From contig JAKGHH010000001.1 of the NCBI GenBank assembly GCA_022828595.1, positions 70,242,401 through 70,306,400 of the forward strand: a stretch of 64,000 nucleotides of DNA, given 5' to 3'. This DNA is from Nelumbo lutea. Taxonomy: Eukaryota; Streptophyta; Magnoliopsida; Proteales; Nelumbonaceae. Positions 1 to 11,423 of this stretch are shown piece after piece; within the stretch, counting starts at the first letter, position 1; each line of letters opens with the position of its first letter. The notes below the pieces were generated by a model that searched no databases, was not told the origin of the DNA, and was given only the letters and a program-made list of their open reading frames with translations. The position numbers and the translations under genes are program-made.

Positions 1-755
1 GGTGGGCTCGACGTTCGTGTTGCTCACCTCTGCGCTGTCCAGAATGGTCTGCGTATGGAGTATCCCGGTCTGCTGGTGATGGCTGCGAACAGAGGGGTCT
101 TGCTTGAGTCTGTTGCCAGGACCTCGAACTGGTTCTCAAGGAGCAGGGTTTCAAACTTCGACTGTCGAGGTGACATAGACCTGGCGAGCTGGTGTCCTCC
201 CGACCTATCCGCCTGCGGTGAGATCGGGGTAGCCGGTCTCTCTCGTCTGCTGCAAGGGGCGGCCTGGTTTTTTGGGAGATTTTGGGGGGCCTCTCCTTGG
301 CCAGAGGGGCACTCGTCCTAGCGACGAGACTTAGCTTGCTACGAGGTTGGGTGTCGAGGTGGGAACTACGGCTGCTGAAGTTGAGGTTGAGGCAGCTGGG
401 GGAATAGCTGCTGATACTGATATTGGGAGACCTGGTGCATTACGTGTTGTTGATAGAGCTAAAGTTGTCGGAACTGTTGCATTTGGGCCTGCTTGGCCCG
501 CATGCACTGCATCAAGTCCTCCAGTTGGTTTGAACAGGCCGCTGGGGGCACGACCAAGGGTTCGGTGAATGTCGCTTTGACTGTAGCAGGGAGTGGGGCG
601 ACGACAGGTGCCACTATGAGAGGCACATTCAAGCTGGGGATTCCGTCCGCTGAGAGGGGGACGATGAACTGTCCGATATAGACAGTAGGAAGCTGGGGTT
701 ATTCCCTGGAGTTATCCATTTCCGTGCTTTGTCTGACATTGCTGGAGGAAGCCAT
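1..755 (-). pseudogene. Decayed gag-like 5' coding region of a Ty3/gypsy retrotransposon
   Basis: Reading leftward from an ATG at 755-753, one frame continues to the window edge with stops at 701-699 (TAA), 461-459, 368-366, 341-339 and 320-318 (all TAG) and 26-24 (TGA). It lies directly downstream of a primer-binding site and a complete LTR, where gag starts in gypsy elements. The product is rich in Gln and Pro in its first third (for example LEDLMQCMRAKQAQMQQF), as in plant gag N-termini. I do not recognise a specific family. The element continues left of the window, so capsid, nucleocapsid and pol are not visible. The small open frames on the + strand here are shadows. The element is surely non-functional. 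Confidence 0.6.
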
Positions 756-822
756 GAGCAATGGATTGTTTCAAGGAAGAAAAGAACTCTGAAAATTTAG
801 AGAGAATGGCTTTTTGAAGCGT

Positions 823-840
823 TTCCCATAGACGACACCA
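823..840 (-). promoter_or_regulatory. Primer-binding site (PBS) of the gypsy element
   Basis: On the minus strand this reads TGGTGTCGTCTATGGGAA and begins two bases inside the LTR end. Plant gypsy elements commonly carry TGGCGCCGTCTGTGGGAA at this position, from memory of the family. The copy differs at three positions, all C-to-T or G-to-A transitions. It sets the element's orientation and its LTR boundary. Confidence 0.65.
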
Positions 841-842
841 AA

Positions 843-1660
843 TGATGTAGCACAATCCGGTCACTCCTAGCTGGCGCTCGCGTGGCTCCTGAGAGGTACC
901 TGAGACAAGAAAAAAGAGGAAGAACTCCCGAGGGGTTTCCCGGCGAGAACACTCCGATGCTTAAGTTAGTATTGAGTGCAAGAAGCAAAAGGAGAACGAA
1001 GGCTAAGAGTGAGGATAGCGTGTTACCACTATGTTCAAGAGGTCAAAGATTCAAGAAGTTGCTTCCTTTCTGTCCTGAGGGCTTTTATAGGGACACTCAC
1101 ATCAGGTTGGGCATAACCGTCACTGGGCTCCTGCCACAGCCATTACCGGCTAGGGTTGCGCAGGTGGCCGTTGTGGTGTACGCTTCGCTCGGGTGAGCGA
1201 CACATTTCCAAAGTGGCAGGCACGCCTTTGCCTGTCGAGAGACGTGGACACAAACTGTCGAAATGACTGGGACTGCGCCGTCAGTAGAGGATATGGCGCA
1301 GTCTGGCCAGTACGGTCTGTCAGTCGGAAGCTTTCTAGGGGCGCTAGTGCGGCTCATTGACAAGCTATCTCGTGGCTAGCTTGGAACACTCCAGGATTAC
1401 CCTTAGTGAAATTGGTCATTGGAATGACTTGTCCGCTAGGGATCTTGGGTGAGCTGATAACTTTAGCTCGCGAGCTACAGTTGCCTCGGAGTATCTCTTC
1501 AAAGATAGCACGGGGAATCCGAAGTTCGCCTCGCAGCGGACTCCTCCCCTTGTGAGCTGTAACGTAGCGGACTGCTTCGTGGCCTGGTCACTTGGTTGCT
1601 CCGAGCTTCAACGCTAGGCTGTCGCTCATGATGAGTCGACATCTACGTGTCGCCGTTTCA
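843..1660 (-). mobile_element. 5' LTR of a Ty3/gypsy retrotransposon (818 bp)
   Basis: On the minus strand the segment starts TGAAACGGCGACACG (at 1660) and ends CTACATCA (at 843), giving the TG...CA ends of an LTR, followed by TT and the PBS. It is far more GC-rich than the AT-rich DNA beginning at 1661. A TATA-like CTATAAAAG lies on the minus strand at 1090-1082, so U3 would be about 1660-1060 and R/U5 the remainder. The partner LTR is outside the window, so neither the TSD nor the insertion age can be read. Confidence 0.7.
1082..1090 (-). promoter_or_regulatory. TATA box of the LTR promoter
   Basis: CTATAAAAG on the minus strand, inside the LTR and about 240 bases from its PBS-proximal end. 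This is the usual place for the U3/R promoter. Transcription would start near 1055 and run leftward. Activity is unlikely given the coding decay. Confidence 0.5.
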
Positions 1661-2497
1661 TATGTTGGGTCAAATCATCCTTCATCAAATTACAATAATT
1701 TAATGTTGAGAAAAACATATCTTAAATATAGGATTTAGTGAGAGAGAATATGAAATATTTGTATTTATAATTGGTTTTAAATTTTACATTCCATTTATGT
1801 CATTAATAAAAATACTTATTATTGTTTAATATGTATGTTAAAAATGTTCCCAATTGTTTTAATTTCTTTTTTTTTTCATTTTATTATTTAATCATGGCAA
1901 TATGGACTGATCCATTTGATCCAAAATGGTTTAATTTCTTATCACCACATAGATGAAAATACTATTTTTTCTATGTATATTTTAAATGTATAAGCTTTTG
2001 TGTTATTAGAATTATTAATTTATTGAGTATGAATTTAATTGATTGAACTTAATGATGAGAAGAAAGAAAAATGATTTAAATATATGATTCAATGAACATG
2101 AATGCAAGTTAATAACTTAAATGTTGGATTTAATAAGAGGGAATTGAATGCTTGAATATCTTAAAATTATCTCTTTTCAACTCATTTAATATCAATAAAT
2201 GATTATTCTATTTGCCCTCATTTTTTTATCAACAAATTTAAATATAAAGAGTTAAATTTTGTCATAAAAAATTTCAGAAATATTCTTGAGGCCATTCGTA
2301 CTTTTTAAAGTAGTATAATTTTTTTTTTGTGACCCGATTGGCGATCTACTATTAAGGATTTTTTTTTTTTGAGGGAGGGTCATTTTTTAGATTTTGAGAG
2401 GGGAACAAAAACTCATGTGTTTTTTTTTTTTTTCAATTTGTGATGATCATGAAATTTCTATTCTTCTAGATATCATTTCTTAGGTGAATAAATAGAA
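1661..2497. other. AT-rich intergenic DNA, no gene seen
   Basis: AT-rich sequence with poly-T runs (2321-2330, 2361-2370, 2420-2433). No coding signal, splice pattern or terminal repeats were recognised. The abrupt fall in GC at 1661 marks the LTR boundary. Confidence 0.6.
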
Positions 2498-3475
2498 TTT
2501 GGATTAACTGACCCGTTGGTGAGCGGGGTGTGGGATGAATTGCAAAAAGTCTAAGTCAGCTTTTTACACGATAAAAGGTCACTTCCATGTGCAAATCCAT
2601 CTGATAAAGAATGACATGAGTCAGGAGGATTTACAAAATTTAATTTGTATTTTATTTTATTTAGTTTTTTTTTTTCTTGGGGCTTTTATCATGCACTTCA
2701 AAAACCCCTTTCTTCTTTTTGAGCCCTAACAGCCTATTCTTCTTTCTTCCTCTCCCCTTTCTCTCCCGCCTCACCCTGTACTCCATCATCGTTCATTGTC
2801 AATTTTCATCACCGATAGATCTCTCTCTCTCTGAGCATGTGTGGGAAGCCTTCTACATCACAAAAATAATACAAATGCCTTGCATAAAAAAACACAACTT
2901 TTGAGACGGTAACTTGGTCATGTTTCTAAAATGAACATTCTAATCCAGATTTGTAACACGAGCATTCTGATCTCTAGATAAGTGCATTTGGTGATTGACC
3001 AGGACCAATCCTGCAACTTAGACTTGGATGAGCTGATATAGTTGGTTGGATTTGCGGCGGCAACATGTATACGTCTTCGTCGCAGAAGAAGATGAACAAA
3101 ACAGGGGCTGTCGAGAGAGAGAGAGAGCCGGTGGAACCAATCTTACAACTTAAGATCTGGGTGAACTAATACAGTTGTCCGGATTTGCAACAGCAATATG
3201 TTGACGTGTCCATGGCGAAAGAAGATGGACAAAATAGCGTTTAAAGGAAGAGAGCCACCGGTGGTGGAATTTGATGGTGACCGGCAGGAGGGTGGAGAGT
3301 GAGGTGTGAGAGAAAGAGGAGAGGAAATGGGTTATAGTTCGAAGAAAAAATAAAATAAAGCAAAATGAAAATTTTGAAATCTCTCCGTGGGACAGACTTC
3401 ATGCAAAACTGATGTGGATCTTTGTAATTCACCCCACAACCTGCTCAAGAGCGTGGGGCGTTCAGCTAATCCAAA
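2498..3475. mobile_element. Foldback / MULE-like non-autonomous DNA transposon
   Basis: The left end begins TTTGGATTAACTGAC, and the right end read on the minus strand begins TTTGGATTAGCTGAAC. Similarity continues inward for over 100 bases (GTGTGGGATGAATTGCAAA against GTTGTGGGGTGAATTACAAA, then matching CT-rich tracts). The centre holds two diverged direct repeats (about 3002-3133 and 3134-3262) that share CAACTTA, GGATTTGC, AACA and GATGGACAAAA-type blocks. No clear 9-bp TSD was found. Small open frames inside are not conserved coding sequence. Confidence 0.5.
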
Positions 3476-3705
3476 CTGATATTAGGATAAATAAGTTTTA
3501 TACAGGAAGTTGTTAATATTTTGATAGGATAAAAATGTCAATTTTAATATTACATTTTTATGGCTAAAATGGTCATTGTCTTATTTATTTGAAAAATAAA
3601 AGAACATTGATAAATAGACTTACCCAAATAAATGCATATACACGAATAAGTAACTTAACTAAAAGCGAACAAGGCATTGGTAGAATCTCTAAAAAGGTTT
3701 TATGG

Positions 3706-3770
3706 TCTCTCTCTCTCTCTCTATCTATCTTTCTATCTATCTATTTATATATTTATCTATCTATCTATCC
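3706..3770. repeat. (CT)n / (CTAT)n microsatellite
   Basis: A CT dinucleotide run grades into CTAT tetranucleotides. Confidence 0.85.
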
Positions 3771-4170
3771 AATAATTCAACCATTCCCTACCATGCCTCC
3801 CCCCCAACCCCTCCAATAACATACACTTGTTAAAATGTCTTGGCCCATATCATATGTTAAGTTACTTAAATGTATTTTTTAAGATTTTATAGCTATTAAG
3901 TGTAATTATAAAATTATTTATTTTAAAATTTGAGTAATTAATGTAATTTAAATATGTATTTATATTAATTAAATTAATAATTAATTGATTTATCATATTT
4001 AATGAATCAAGTTAAATTAACTAGTTGAAATACACTCAATTATTTTACTTCATTTATCTAAATAACTAACTTTAAATCTGCCTAGATAAATAAAATTGCC
4101 TATTTAATATATTATTATATTCTTATTAGCCCCTAAACCCAACACAAGGGCACCCCACTAATTATAAATA

Positions 4171-4668
4171 AGGTAAATTACAAAGACCCCCCCATACTTT
4201 GTTTTGCGACAAAGACCCCCTTGTACTATGACCATGAGACAAAGACCCCCTTTCATTAGTTTTCCGTTGAAATCGGTCGTTGCAATATTTTTTTGATCCC
4301 CATACTACTCTTGTAATAACTATTCGAACAATTGGGAGAAAAGCACTGTTCATATTCCCCGGCCTCACAATACACAAATAGCAACGGCGGTAATCTCTTC
4401 TACCTTAGATTCCTTCACATCTCTCTCTCTCTCTTCTTCCCCTTCCCCTTCCCCTCTCTCCTCCCCTTTTCCCACTGGAAGATGAATAATGTTTTTCTTT
4501 CAATTGTCCGAATAATTATTACAACGGTAGTATGGGGATTAAAAAACATTGCAATAACGGATTTCAACGAAAAACTAACGAAATAGGGTCTTTGTATCAC
4601 AATCATAGTACAAGGGGGCCTTTGTCACAAAACAAAGTACAAGGGGTTTTGTCATATATAATTTACCC
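4171..4668. mobile_element. MULE-type MITE with long TIRs and 9-bp TSD
   Basis: Terminal inverted repeats of about 180 bp: the left arm starts AGGTAAATTACAAAGACCCC and the right arm, on the minus strand, starts GGGTAAATTATATATGAC. Both arms then run through TGTACTATGA, CAAAGACCC, TAGTTTT, CGTTGAAATC, ATCCCCATACTAC and TGTAATAA blocks. The flanks carry a perfect 9-bp direct repeat, TTATAAATA, at 4162-4170 and 4669-4677, the TSD size of Mutator-like elements. The centre is a CT-rich tract. No transposase is encoded. Confidence 0.75.
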
Positions 4669-4677
4669 TTATAAATA

Positions 4678-6360
4678 TAATTGAAGATTATTAGCTGAAG
4701 AAGAATCATTTCAATAATTAGTTATAGTCATAGCTATTGGGAAGCCAACCAGGTAGTAAATAATCATACCTTTAATTTGGAAGATGTATGTTTAAGTCTT
4801 AGTATTAGTTTGTTATGTTTTTAATCTCTCCCTAATAGGGACAGAACAAATGACGAAATTTGACAATCCTACAATTAATGGTGATAATTATGGATTCAAT
4901 TTGAAATTTGAGATAAAGGACCAGGCATCAAAAAAAGTGGGTAAAGGAGCAATAACGATAAATGAGATTTAATGGATTAACTGGCACAAGTAATGAAACT
5001 TTGGCTACATGAGCTTATATTACACCATCAATTACAGTTTGAAGAGGGTTGTATCATATTAGTAACCGGCATCAAAACTTTTGCCAACTCTTATGGTTAT
5101 ATATCCTGAATCATCTTTTTGTGCTAAGCTTAGGGCATTCTCAAAAAACAGCCTATTACATCTCAATCTAAGTGTGGTGACAAATAAGCAATGTATATTA
5201 AGGTTTCGGTCATTCTTTAATAGGATTAATGTAGGCCACCATATAGTTGGGACTTGGGATAGGAATAAAAACCATATTTTTCTTGAAATTCAAATTTAAA
5301 TGTTTATTAATTTGCTATTCAACCCATTAAATCCTACTTTTTCATTCATTGTGCCTTTTACCCACTTTTTAATTCTCCATTACTTATTGTCCTTTAAAAT
5401 CCAAAGTTAAATTTAAACCCATTAATTAATTACTACTATTAATGCCAATAATTGTGGACTTTCAAATCTTCCCATTTATTCTCTCTTTATTAATCACATT
5501 ATCAATAAATGTCATCTTACAAGCCATTAATAAAACTATATTTCGCATCTTCCAAATTATGGGTATGACTATACATTTACCACTGAAAAAATGACTGTTC
5601 ACCACTAGACCATATTCTAACGTTATGCAAGTAAGACTTTATTTAATATGGAGTTACATGCAATTCAAACAAATAATGTTATATATGAATGTTCAATACA
5701 TATTAATGAAATGAATGATATATTAAATCCATCAATCCATATTTACATCAACAAACAATTTTTTATGTTTGACAATTTACAAAATAAAAATACTAAAAAT
5801 ATAATAATTATTCTAGTAATTAAGATGTATGAATTTGCATATCATATGTATCTTAAAATAATCAAAACCTTAACATTATAATTTACATACATTACTTATT
5901 ATGCATGTAGGAAAATACCATGTGTTTAAATTTGGTTCCAAGGTCCATTTAGGAAAATCCATGTACTTTAGGCCTAGTGTCACATTGCTCCCTGAACTTT
6001 AAAGTGTGACAATTCAGCATCAGAACTTTCGAAATATGATAATCCTGTACTTATTCTTAACTAATTGTTAACATGCCATTAAGTGGCATTTGAAAAAGAC
6101 ACACAAGCCCTTTAAGTGTCATTTAATTTTGTTTACCAATCATCTAAATGTTGATAAAAAATTAACAGATTCAAATCCTTGCTTTTTCGATTTAGGATCA
6201 CATTTGAGTGAGTATTCTGATTATCCCAATTTTATTGAATAGCAGAGGAAAGGATTTGAGACTATTCATTTTTTTTTTATATTCTGATATTAAAAGAGTA
6301 TTTGTATCTTTTAAATGTAACTTAACAGTTAGATTAACCAACTGTTAAATTGGTTAAGGT
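4678..6360. other. AT-rich intergenic DNA, no gene seen
   Basis: No coding or RNA gene recognised. The segment at about 5930-6120 (phrases such as TTTAAAGTGTGACAATTCAGC) resembles repeat DNA of the MULE-MITE type, but terminal repeats could not be paired. Confidence 0.5.
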
Positions 6361-6419
6361 ACTGAATTATGTGAAGGTTTGTGGTAATTACACGGGAAAC
6401 AATTTTGTGGTAATTGCAC

Positions 6420-6715
6420 GGGAAACAATAAGAGGCCAGACCAGTGAACCAACGGCGGTAATCTCGCTCCTACCATCATCCGGCCAAAATTCCAACAGAC
6501 TAGCAGCGAAAAGAGCATCACGGACCATCACCCTTCTCCCTCTTCTGCTGCCGACCAGGCGATCATAGTGCCTCTGTTTCCACATCATTCTATCCCTGCT
6601 CTTTTTCTGCGGACGGACAAAGCATCCAGCAGTAGCAGTGATAGTGATCTGTAGTTAATCCAGGCCCATCCTCCTCTCTCCAACGGACGCACTGTTGCTC
6701 CTCTCCACCGTGAGG
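6420..6715. other. GC-richer island, possible leader exon relic
   Basis: This stretch is clearly richer in C and G than its surroundings and contains CT-rich runs. It ends at a donor-like CCGTGAGGTAACC. It could be the 5' untranslated exon of a lost or non-coding transcript, or part of a repeat. No protein is recognised in any frame. Confidence 0.25.
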
Positions 6716-7920
6716 TAACCCATCGAAACCTGATCTTGAAGTCTATATTTGAGGGTGATTAACACCCACTACGACGTGATTTGAATGTTGATGGAAGTTA
6801 GTGGTAAGCATAGATCGGTGGCAGGAACTCCTCGAAAATCATTGACAGGCTCAATTCTCTCCAGTTTTTTTTTCTTGTATTTTATTTGTTATTTATTTTT
6901 AGCTCTCTCTTATTTGCTATTTCAGGTGCTTCGATTTGTTTTTACGCGCTACCTGTTTTAGTGTTGCTAATTGTTTTACATCTTTCTGCTTAGAGGTCGT
7001 CTCATTAGATTTCATCGGGTTAAGGTAGTTATCACTAGGGAGATTAACGTATCTCTTCCATTTACTCTCTTAATTCTGTTAGATAATTGCTCAAAACCGT
7101 CGATCCTTTTTGCTACATCAGTCACCAAAATTCACCTGTCAGTTTAGTTTATAGATTGTATTCCTTAGTTCAATTGATCAAAGGTTTTAGGAATAATTAA
7201 GCATGTTTAACACATTCCCATGATTGACACTGATCGAATTTTCCCATACAAACGCAGTTGATGCATGTGTTGCCTTTTCTGTTTAGTATCGATAGTTCAT
7301 AATGTCGTGTAGGACTCCTTAGTTTTCTTAGTTCCTTTTTCATATTTTTATGGATCATACCCAATTCTGGATAACTCTGTTTTGGTTAGTCTCAATAATG
7401 ATTTCAGCTCTTTAAATTTTCACTCAAGCAATTTTAAGTTGGCTATGTAGTTAGTATGAATAATCCCCTTTATGCATCATAAAAAAATAATGTTATTTTG
7501 AGTGATCCTCATCCTATGTTGTGAGTAATGTTTACTTCATTAATCATCCTTTTAGGTTAACAACAAGCTTTTGCCCTCTTGCTATCCAATTATGATATCC
7601 AATAACATCTATTGTCATTTTGCATGACCTAATACCTGTTAGCTAGTACCCCATTTTGTGTTATTAGATAACACTCATTCCATGCCACTTTTTGTAAGCC
7701 ATTATTATTATTATTTTTTATTTTAGTTTGATAAGCAATTTTAATTTCAATTTCATGTTTATGTTTGATGTCCTTTTTAGATTATAAATGATTTCTCTCT
7801 TTCTATATTGTTATTTAGCTCTCATTGCATGTCATTTACTAATTATCATTTTCATGGAATCCTCATCTTGGGTATAAGAAAGTCTCGTATTTTACTTGAC
7901 ACATCAAGTTGTTTCCATTT
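6716..7920. other. Intergenic DNA, no gene seen
   Basis: T-rich sequence without recognisable coding, RNA or terminal-repeat structure. Confidence 0.5.
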
Positions 7921-7924
7921 GGAA

Positions 7925-8270
7925 TAATTCTGTTGTTTACTTCAGTTCTTTTCCCCCATGTGGGCCTCACCTATTGGACCCGGGAGAGGGGTGCCTAACC
8001 TCTTCCCTCTCCCATCCGAGTCTTACCCGAACTGGTTTAGCCGGTGCCTCGGGTTTTGGAGTCACTATTAAAACAAAATGTCTTTGAAATTTATTCCCGG
8101 AGGTTCCATCACCTCCATTTACCAAAGAGGTGGGTGGGCGACTCCAAATCCAGCACAAGTGAGCCGTTTTCCCAACGCTCACATTCTTAATTCTCTCAAT
8201 TCTCTATCTGTTCTGCCATCGAAACAGGTTTATTCTCTGAAACGACCTGCTTTCAATCTCTAAGTAAGAC
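7925..8270 (-). mobile_element. Remnant resembling gypsy LTR-flank sequence
   Basis: A GC-rich patch whose minus strand contains TTGGAGTCGCCCACCCACC, GAACCTCCGGG, CCGAGGCACCGG, TAGGCACCCC and CCCGGGTCC. GGAGTCGCC...GGTTAGGCACCC phrasing is frequent near the LTRs of plant Tat/Ogre-type elements (recollection, not a search). No LTR ends were found. It is probably a short decayed relic. Confidence 0.35.
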
Positions 8271-8395
8271 TCTCTCTCTCTCCAGCCATGCGCCAATGCA
8301 TCTGGCATGCTAAATGCCTTAGAACAGAACTTCAAGCAATATCAAAAGTATACAGTGAGAATTTTTCGGGGAGGATCAGGAGAAGAACCTGTTAC

Positions 8396-8459
8396 TTTGT
8401 TTTTCTGTGTCTGTGCCATTTCAGCTTCAATTTCTTTTAATCGTTTCTATGATACCCAT
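8396..8459 (-). pseudogene. DRG GTPase first-exon relic, frameshifted
   Basis: On the minus strand an ATG at 8459-8457 starts MGIIETIK. One extra A (in the run before GAAATTGAAGC) then shifts the frame, after which EIEAEMAQTQKNK follows and a donor-like GTAACA begins. MGIIEKIKEIEAEMARTQKNK is the conserved N-terminus of plant developmentally regulated GTP-binding proteins (DRG), where an intron follows nearby. No downstream DRG exon (G1 loop GFPSVGKS and so on) was seen in the adjoining DNA. This is an isolated exon fragment with a frameshift, not a functional gene. Confidence 0.6.
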
Positions 8460-8876
8460 TCTTCCTAGAAATACCTGCGAAAAGAGAGAAAGTATATTAA
8501 ACTTTTCACTTCTGTAACAGCAATGAACAGTCAATCAAACCTGCCAAACAAGTGGAGATACTCAGATAAAATCTGTAAACATAAACATCAAGAAAATGAC
8601 AAATGCAAGATATCAAACAAAAGTTGTTTATATGGGTCAGAAGATAAACATGGACCATACTCTAGATTGACTGTAGAAGTTGCAAATTTTTATAAGCTGA
8701 TTAAAACGATAATCCAAAATTGAGGCATTGAGGATGCTGATAAAAAAAAAAAGAGGCATTGAGGAGCTTGACAACAGGGTAAGTGGATGAATATATGTTA
8801 GACATGATAGTGTCTTTGGTTATATGGATAAACTTTAGTCAAATTTATTAGATGCATTTAGATGATTTGTATATTA

Positions 8877-8995
8877 GGCTCAGTTTGGGAAGATTGCAAA
8901 TACAAATATGTTCAGTAGAAATCAAGGTTTAGAAATGCCATATACAAGGTTCTGCACTGTACATATTTGTATTTGCATTATTCCCAAACTGAGCC
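8877..8995. mobile_element. Tourist-like MITE (family M1, 119 bp)
   Basis: TIR GGCTCAGTTTGGGAA at both ends, flanked by TTA at 8874-8876 and 8996-8998, the 3-bp TSD of PIF/Harbinger elements. The inner part contains CAAATACAAATATGT and its inverse. Related copies lie at 23377-23495, 24212-24718 and 26569-26810. Confidence 0.75.
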
Positions 8996-9052
8996 TTAAC
9001 AGCATAGTAAGAAGCAAAATAAACTAACCTCCAATAGCTAGTGACATACTAA

Positions 9053-9179
9053 GGCTATGTTTGGCTTGAAGGAAAAGGTAGGGAAAGGAAGGGAAAGATA
9101 GGGAAACCTATACAAGGTTTATAAAGGTTTCCCTACCTTTCTCTTCCTTTCCCTACTTTTTCTTTCAAACCAAACAGTC
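9053..9179. mobile_element. Tourist-like hairpin MITE (127 bp)
   Basis: A near-complete hairpin. The left arm GGCTATGTTTGG...AAAAGGTAGGGAAAGG pairs with the right arm CCTTTCCCTACTTTTT...CCAAACAGTC. It is flanked by TAA at 9050-9052 and 9180-9182. It has a different sequence from family M1 but the same TSD type. Confidence 0.7.
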
Positions 9180-9639
9180 TAAAATGATTGATACTCGGCT
9201 TTGTTATAATTACCACTTAAATAGTTCTTGTGATTTTTCTATTTTAACTACTGACATATGACAATCTGTCTTTTTTGACTCCTATTGTGTCAAATTGGTA
9301 AATATCTAGCAACCTCCAAAAACAACTAATTTCTTTTTGACACATTCTTGTTTTTATATCTATATTATCTATAAAAGTTTGAATAGGTGTTATTGGCTTA
9401 TGGAATTTCATTGGACAACAAATGCCCCCCTATCTCTAAAGTTTGAATTGGAAAACAAGTAAAGGCAAAATTGTTATTTTACATCTTCATTTAGTACTTC
9501 TTATTTGATAAAAAGATACAAAAGTACTTTTTTTGTTCAATAATTTGAAAACATGCTATGACAAAAATGTCATTTTACATTTTTCATTTAATGCTTATTT
9601 ATACTATTAATAGTGTGAATAATGGTATGGAACTTTTGT

Positions 9640-9960
9640 TTGGCTAAATTACCCCAATTTTTGACTTTGGCCCTTGTCTCCTTGTTTAATTATAAGGACG
9701 GAAGTGTAATTTGAAAAACCACTTTTCTTCTCATTTAAACCCCTTTCATTAAGTCTCATATTTAAATTATTAACTCCCATTAACATTCATTGAATCTTTT
9801 TCTTGACTAGAGTACCTCTATTTTTGAATTTGGTCCTTGTGAGAGCACAAAATGTAATTTTAACTACTATATTACTCTTCATTAAATTCCCTCTCATTAA
9901 GTCTTATCTTAGGGTATTAACTCCCATTCTTTTATTGAATCTTATATTTAAGATAATATT
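9640..9960. repeat. Diverged two-copy tandem repeat (period about 163)
   Basis: Similar phrases recur: TTTTTGACTTTGGCCCTTG at about 9658 and TTTTTGAATTTGGTCCTTG at about 9821, then matching CATTAAGTCT...TTAACTCCCATT blocks. Non-coding. Confidence 0.5.
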
Positions 9961-10029
9961 TTTACAAAATAAAAACAAATAAATTCTATCAAATAGATCT
10001 ACATCCAATACTTTTAATGATATGAAATA

Positions 10030-10580
10030 CTTGTTTTTAAAATTTACCCAAAATTGAACTGTTTTTCTATCATGGTGATGAGTAAGCAATTCAACCATCT
10101 AGGTCAAGTGGCTAATCCATGATGTCATAATTAAATAAGAAACTTTTAAAATATAAATAAATAACAAATAATAATTATATTCTTATTGATGTTGTAATGA
10201 AATATAAATTTAAAACCAACCCAAAATTAAAAATTATTTTTGTGATGGCGGATAAAAAAAATTCAACCTTTCGAGTCAAATGTGTCAACCCTTGATATGA
10301 TAATTAAATAAAAAAATGAGAAAATATAAAAACACAAAAACATTATCTCATAATACAAAATTTTGTAAATAAAATTTTGGCACTACTTAATATTTTGTAT
10401 TAATCATATTAATGAAAAATAAGTATGATAAACAATAGTTGCTTTCTTGATGTTGGAAACAAAGTTTAAAATTTGAAATTTAAAACCAACCCAAAAATGA
10501 TTTTTTTCCTGGTGGTGGGTCAACAGTTCAATCTTTTGGGTCATATTTGTCAACCATTGATTTCATAATTAAATAATAAA
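10030..10580. repeat. Three diverged tandem repeats
   Basis: The pattern AAACCAACCCAAAA, then a TGGTGATG-like block, then TTCAACC-TT-GGTCA, then GTCAACC-TTGAT and CATAATTAAATAA appears at about 10036-10136, 10212-10312 and 10480-10577. Spacing is irregular (about 175 and 268 bp). No coding potential. Confidence 0.5.
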
Positions 10581-10882
10581 AATAAAAAAGAGATAAAAAT
10601 ACAACAAACATGAACAAGATAGAAACTTTGTACTATCAACTCGTGAAACTATAACTAAATAATAACATTTAAAAAAATAAAAACACAAAAACATGCAAAA
10701 AAAAAATTATGTAGAAAACATTTAATTATATTTCTATATGAATGAACCATAATAAGTATGACAAATAAAAATAGTTTTTATAGACAGAAATATAAAAAAA
10801 GTTGTAGGAGATCTTTGAAACATATTATATAATATCATCATTATCACAAAATCTGTCACGTGCAAAGCACGTATACATATAG

Positions 10883-11152
10883 GCGGTGTTTGGAACAGTG
10901 GGCGTTTTTCAATAAACAATGCCACATAGGTGCCACTTCAGCATTACGCCCATCAATGGTTGGGCATTTTAATGCCTACCATTGGGGGAAGCTTCATTTT
11001 AACCCTTCCCCCAATGGTTAGACGTTTATTCACTATCTTGCTGATGTGGTGCCTAATGGCACCTAGTTGTCAATAAACGGTTTCATTATTACTTTTCTCG
11101 GTTTTGTAAAAAAATCAAGTACAAACATTTAGTGAATAAACGGAAGTTATAC
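10883..11152. mobile_element. Possible foldback element
   Basis: Ends with GGTGTTTGG and its complement CCAAACAC. Internal inverted blocks include ACCATTGGGGGAAG against CTTCCCCCAATGGT. No consistent TSD was found, so the boundaries are approximate. Confidence 0.3.
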
Positions 11153-11423
11153 CAAACACATACATACTAGTCCCTCTAAAAATGGATATTTGTAGAAAGA
11201 GAAAGATCTGATGAAGGGAAAGATGATATATGACTTGTGCAGGATTTAAATTTTGAGTGGTTTTGCAGATTTAATTCAGACATTCTTAAGTTTCAGTAGC
11301 CAGTAGTATGTGTTGCAGGGATAGCAAGCTAACAATCTGTTGGATTGAACTATTTCAGTTAGATGGGTTCTAACAGTGCTTATTGTGCTGTAGAGTTATG
11401 CCATAGGGTTAATGAGGTGGAGT

